6,683 nt of DNA from Candidatus Moraniibacteriota bacterium (GTDB lineage: Bacteria; Patescibacteriota; Minisyncoccia; Moranbacterales; UBA9337), in assembly GCA_003507475.1 (NCBI GenBank), contig DNVQ01000047.1:10963-17645 (forward strand). Direction: 5' to 3'. Under the pieces are notes generated by a model that had not been told where the DNA came from, searched no databases, and worked only from the letters and a program-made list of their open reading frames with translations. This document shows positions 5,533 through 6,683 of this stretch, piece after piece (positions within the stretch are counted from its first letter, which is position 1; each line of letters starts with the position of its first letter). A program made the position numbers and the translations under genes.

Positions 5533-5805
5533 TTATTTCAGCAAAGATACTATTTGATTAAAGATAATCATCGCACCCAAGCCTACAAATATTCCAACAA
5601 TACAATACAATAAATATTTTTTAGCTGACTTAATCTGATCTTCATTTCCTCCCGCTGTAAAATACATTATAGACGTAACTACTAATCCTATTATAACAAG
5701 AACTCCAAAAATCTGCAACATAAAATTTAAAATATTTGCCCCCACTTCCGCAAATGTCGGAGCATTGGCCATCACTTGAGCCTGAGCTGTTTCTATTATT
5801 TTCAT
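5533..5805 (-). CDS. Short two-helix pilin-like protein without signal peptide (gene F)
   Basis: The protein has 90 residues with two membrane helices (about 26-48 and 64-86) joined by YFTAGGNEDQIKSAKK (48-63). It aligns without gaps to the second unit of protein A (about 48% identity), forming a GNE-loop subgroup distinct from the GD-loop pilins B-E. The N-terminus (MKIIETAQAQ) has no hydrophobic leader, and an in-frame stop lies two codons upstream of the ATG, so a longer form is excluded. AQAQ resembles the end of a pilin signal peptide, so the leader may have been lost; alternatively helix 1 targets the protein. There is no SD. It could be a filament subunit or an inner-membrane component. 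Confidence 0.75.
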   Translation of the reverse strand: MKIIETAQAQVMANAPTFAEVGANILNFMLQIFGVLVIIGLVVTSIMYFTAGGNEDQIKSAKKYLLYCIVGIFVGLGAMIIFNQIVSLLK

Positions 5806-5942
5806 ATTGATTTAGTTATTAGGTATTTAGATGTTAGAGTTTAGCTATTTTATAAAAAATGAATTAAAAATATATTATAATTTATACTTTTTGAATCCAT
5901 AAAAATATTCTTATACAACCTACTAACTACAAACTATTTAAA
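5806..5942. other. AT-rich gap between the transglycosylase and gene F
   Basis: Near-pure A/T with degenerate CTAA-type repeats (near 5815-5840 and 5920-5940). A TATAAT occurs on the - strand at 5874-5879, but no acceptable -35 is placed 16-18 nt upstream, so a promoter for F is only possible. No terminator hairpin is visible after the transglycosylase stop codon, so read-through into F is plausible. Confidence 0.4.
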
Positions 5943-6683
5943 CTATTTTCCCAAACAACTATCCTGATAACCTTGAACCTTTTCTACATAGTCTTGAGTT
6001 TCCTTAAAGCCCCCTGGATTTATTGGACATTGCCAAGCAGGAGTAATGGGACTGGGACAATCTACTGAGAGAGCGAATGGCTGTTTGGTTCCGTCAGAAT
6101 TTACACCATCACCAGTCCCAGCGTTATATGCAGCTATTGAATCATCTAAACCTATATCATAGCCATATTTTGATTCATAAGCACTAATATTAGATTTATA
6201 ATTATTATAAATTTCAGTAGCTTTTAAGATGCTCTCTTTTGGATTTGCACTCATTGCCTCGCATGTCATATTAGCAGTAGAAGGTTTCATTTGCATAATT
6301 CCGCAAGCACCGTGACTACTAGAAGGGATACTTGCATTACAATTACTCTCAGTCATTGCAATTCCCACCATTAAGCATTTTGTATTTTTATCTCCTGCTG
6401 AAGCTTGATCAAAAGCATCTTCATAATCCTGGCACTCTTTTGGAATTTTTTCATCTCCATCATCATCGGGGGTGCATACTTGTGTTAATGGTCCAGGACT
6501 TCCACCACTACAACCACTCGGACGCTGTGAGGTAATAATCCTAAACTGACTACCATTTTCACATTCGCTCCAAGTTGAATAAATAAAACTTGTACAGGTT
6601 GTTGGCCCATCAGGAACAGTTCCTCCTCCGCCACCACCACTACCACCATTGGCATCACACTGAAAATCATACCAATTAGTGAC
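5943..6683 (-). CDS. Secreted lytic transglycosylase with TSP1-like motif (5' end outside window)
   Basis: The frame is open to the window edge, giving at least 246 residues; numbering starts at the edge. A Gly-rich linker (13-21) is followed by a thrombospondin-1-like segment (30-70: WSEC at 38-41, a Q-x-R motif at 46-48, GCSGG at 57-61, Cys70). An acidic linker leads to a lysozyme-like SLT domain (about 84-240). This has the catalytic Glu112 in AMTESNC, GACGIMQ (125-131), AYNAG (185-189) and a YVEKVQGY end. Many Cys suggest an extracellular, disulfide-bonded protein. It would cleave peptidoglycan glycan strands and could open the wall for the filament encoded downstream, like VirB1-type enzymes. 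The ATG at 6371 is inside the SLT domain and cannot be the real start. Signal peptide and N-terminal domains are not visible. Confidence 0.85.
   Translation of the reverse strand, partial: VTNWYDFQCDANGGSGGGGGGTVPDGPTTCTSFIYSTWSECENGSQFRIITSQRPSGCSGGSPGPLTQVCTPDDDGDEKIPKECQDYEDAFDQASAGDKNTKCLMVGIAMTESNCNASIPSSSHGACGIMQMKPSTANMTCEAMSANPKESILKATEIYNNYKSNISAYESKYGYDIGLDDSIAAYNAGTGDGVNSDGTKQPFALSVDCPSPITPAWQCPINPGGFKETQDYVEKVQGYQDSCLGK

Noticed and set aside
5943..6371. Reading the transglycosylase as a complete 142-residue protein starting at the ATG at 6371
   Set aside because: The frame is open to the window edge. The ATG lies seven residues before the catalytic Glu, inside the first part of the SLT domain, and a TSP1-like segment is encoded upstream in the same frame.
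6485..6670. A Val-rich 61-codon - strand frame
   Set aside because: It is an alternative frame of the Gly-linker and TSP1-like coding sequence; its Val runs come from the GGT repeats.
1..6683. CRISPR array, tRNA or rRNA genes, insertion sequences
   Set aside because: No regularly spaced repeats of CRISPR size, no cloverleaf or rRNA-like sequence and no transposase frame were seen on either strand.
2966..6683. TGA-to-Gly recoding (Gracilibacteria-type code)
   Set aside because: Glycines at conserved positions are encoded by GGN and complete domains are read without interruption in the standard code.

Overview
The window looks like a piece of a Candidate Phyla Radiation (Patescibacteria, probably Parcubacteria-like) genome. 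This is inferred from four things: AT-rich DNA, an array of very small two-helix pilin-like proteins, a secreted lysozyme-like protein carrying a thrombospondin-like Cys motif, and short palindromic repeats between genes. The genes read cleanly in the standard bacterial code. None of the ten genes uses TGA as its stop, but conserved domains run intact without in-frame TGA, so recoding is not supported.

Left part, + strand (1-2133): a good sigma-70-type promoter (92-120) and a leader of about 146 nt precede a two-gene operon. The first gene is a membrane-anchored SPFH/band-7 protein. The second overlaps it by 17 nt and has three predicted membrane helices followed by a beta-rich domain that resembles LecA-type galactose-binding folds. 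A strong hairpin terminator closes the operon. A convergent 62-residue Cys-rich, DnaJ-zinc-finger-like protein follows on the - strand, then an AT-rich gap of about 550 nt.

Right part, - strand (2907-6683): seven genes read in one direction, listed in transcription order. The first is a secreted lytic transglycosylase with a TSP1-like motif, whose 5' end lies beyond the window. Next is a 90-residue pilin-like protein (F) without a signal peptide. Then come four signal-peptide-bearing two-helix pilin-like proteins (E, D, C, B). Last is a 208-residue protein (A) with two pilin-like units in one chain. A hairpin terminator lies just after A. D-C-B-A are packed at 18-23 nt and probably co-transcribed. 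The gaps G-F, F-E and E-D are longer (137, 233 and 172 nt); the last two carry palindromic elements, including a nested inverted repeat whose hairpin changes are compensatory.

Taken together, the right part looks like the subunit module of a VirB2/TrbC-type surface filament or type IV secretion-like system, with a wall-cutting enzyme encoded upstream to open the peptidoglycan. The array seems to have grown by duplication: D and C share a 178-bp block at about 90% identity with mostly silent changes, and the second half of A is about 48% identical to F without gaps. No ATPase, channel or relaxase gene is visible, so whether this is a secretion system, a DNA-uptake device or an adhesive pilus cannot be decided from this window.
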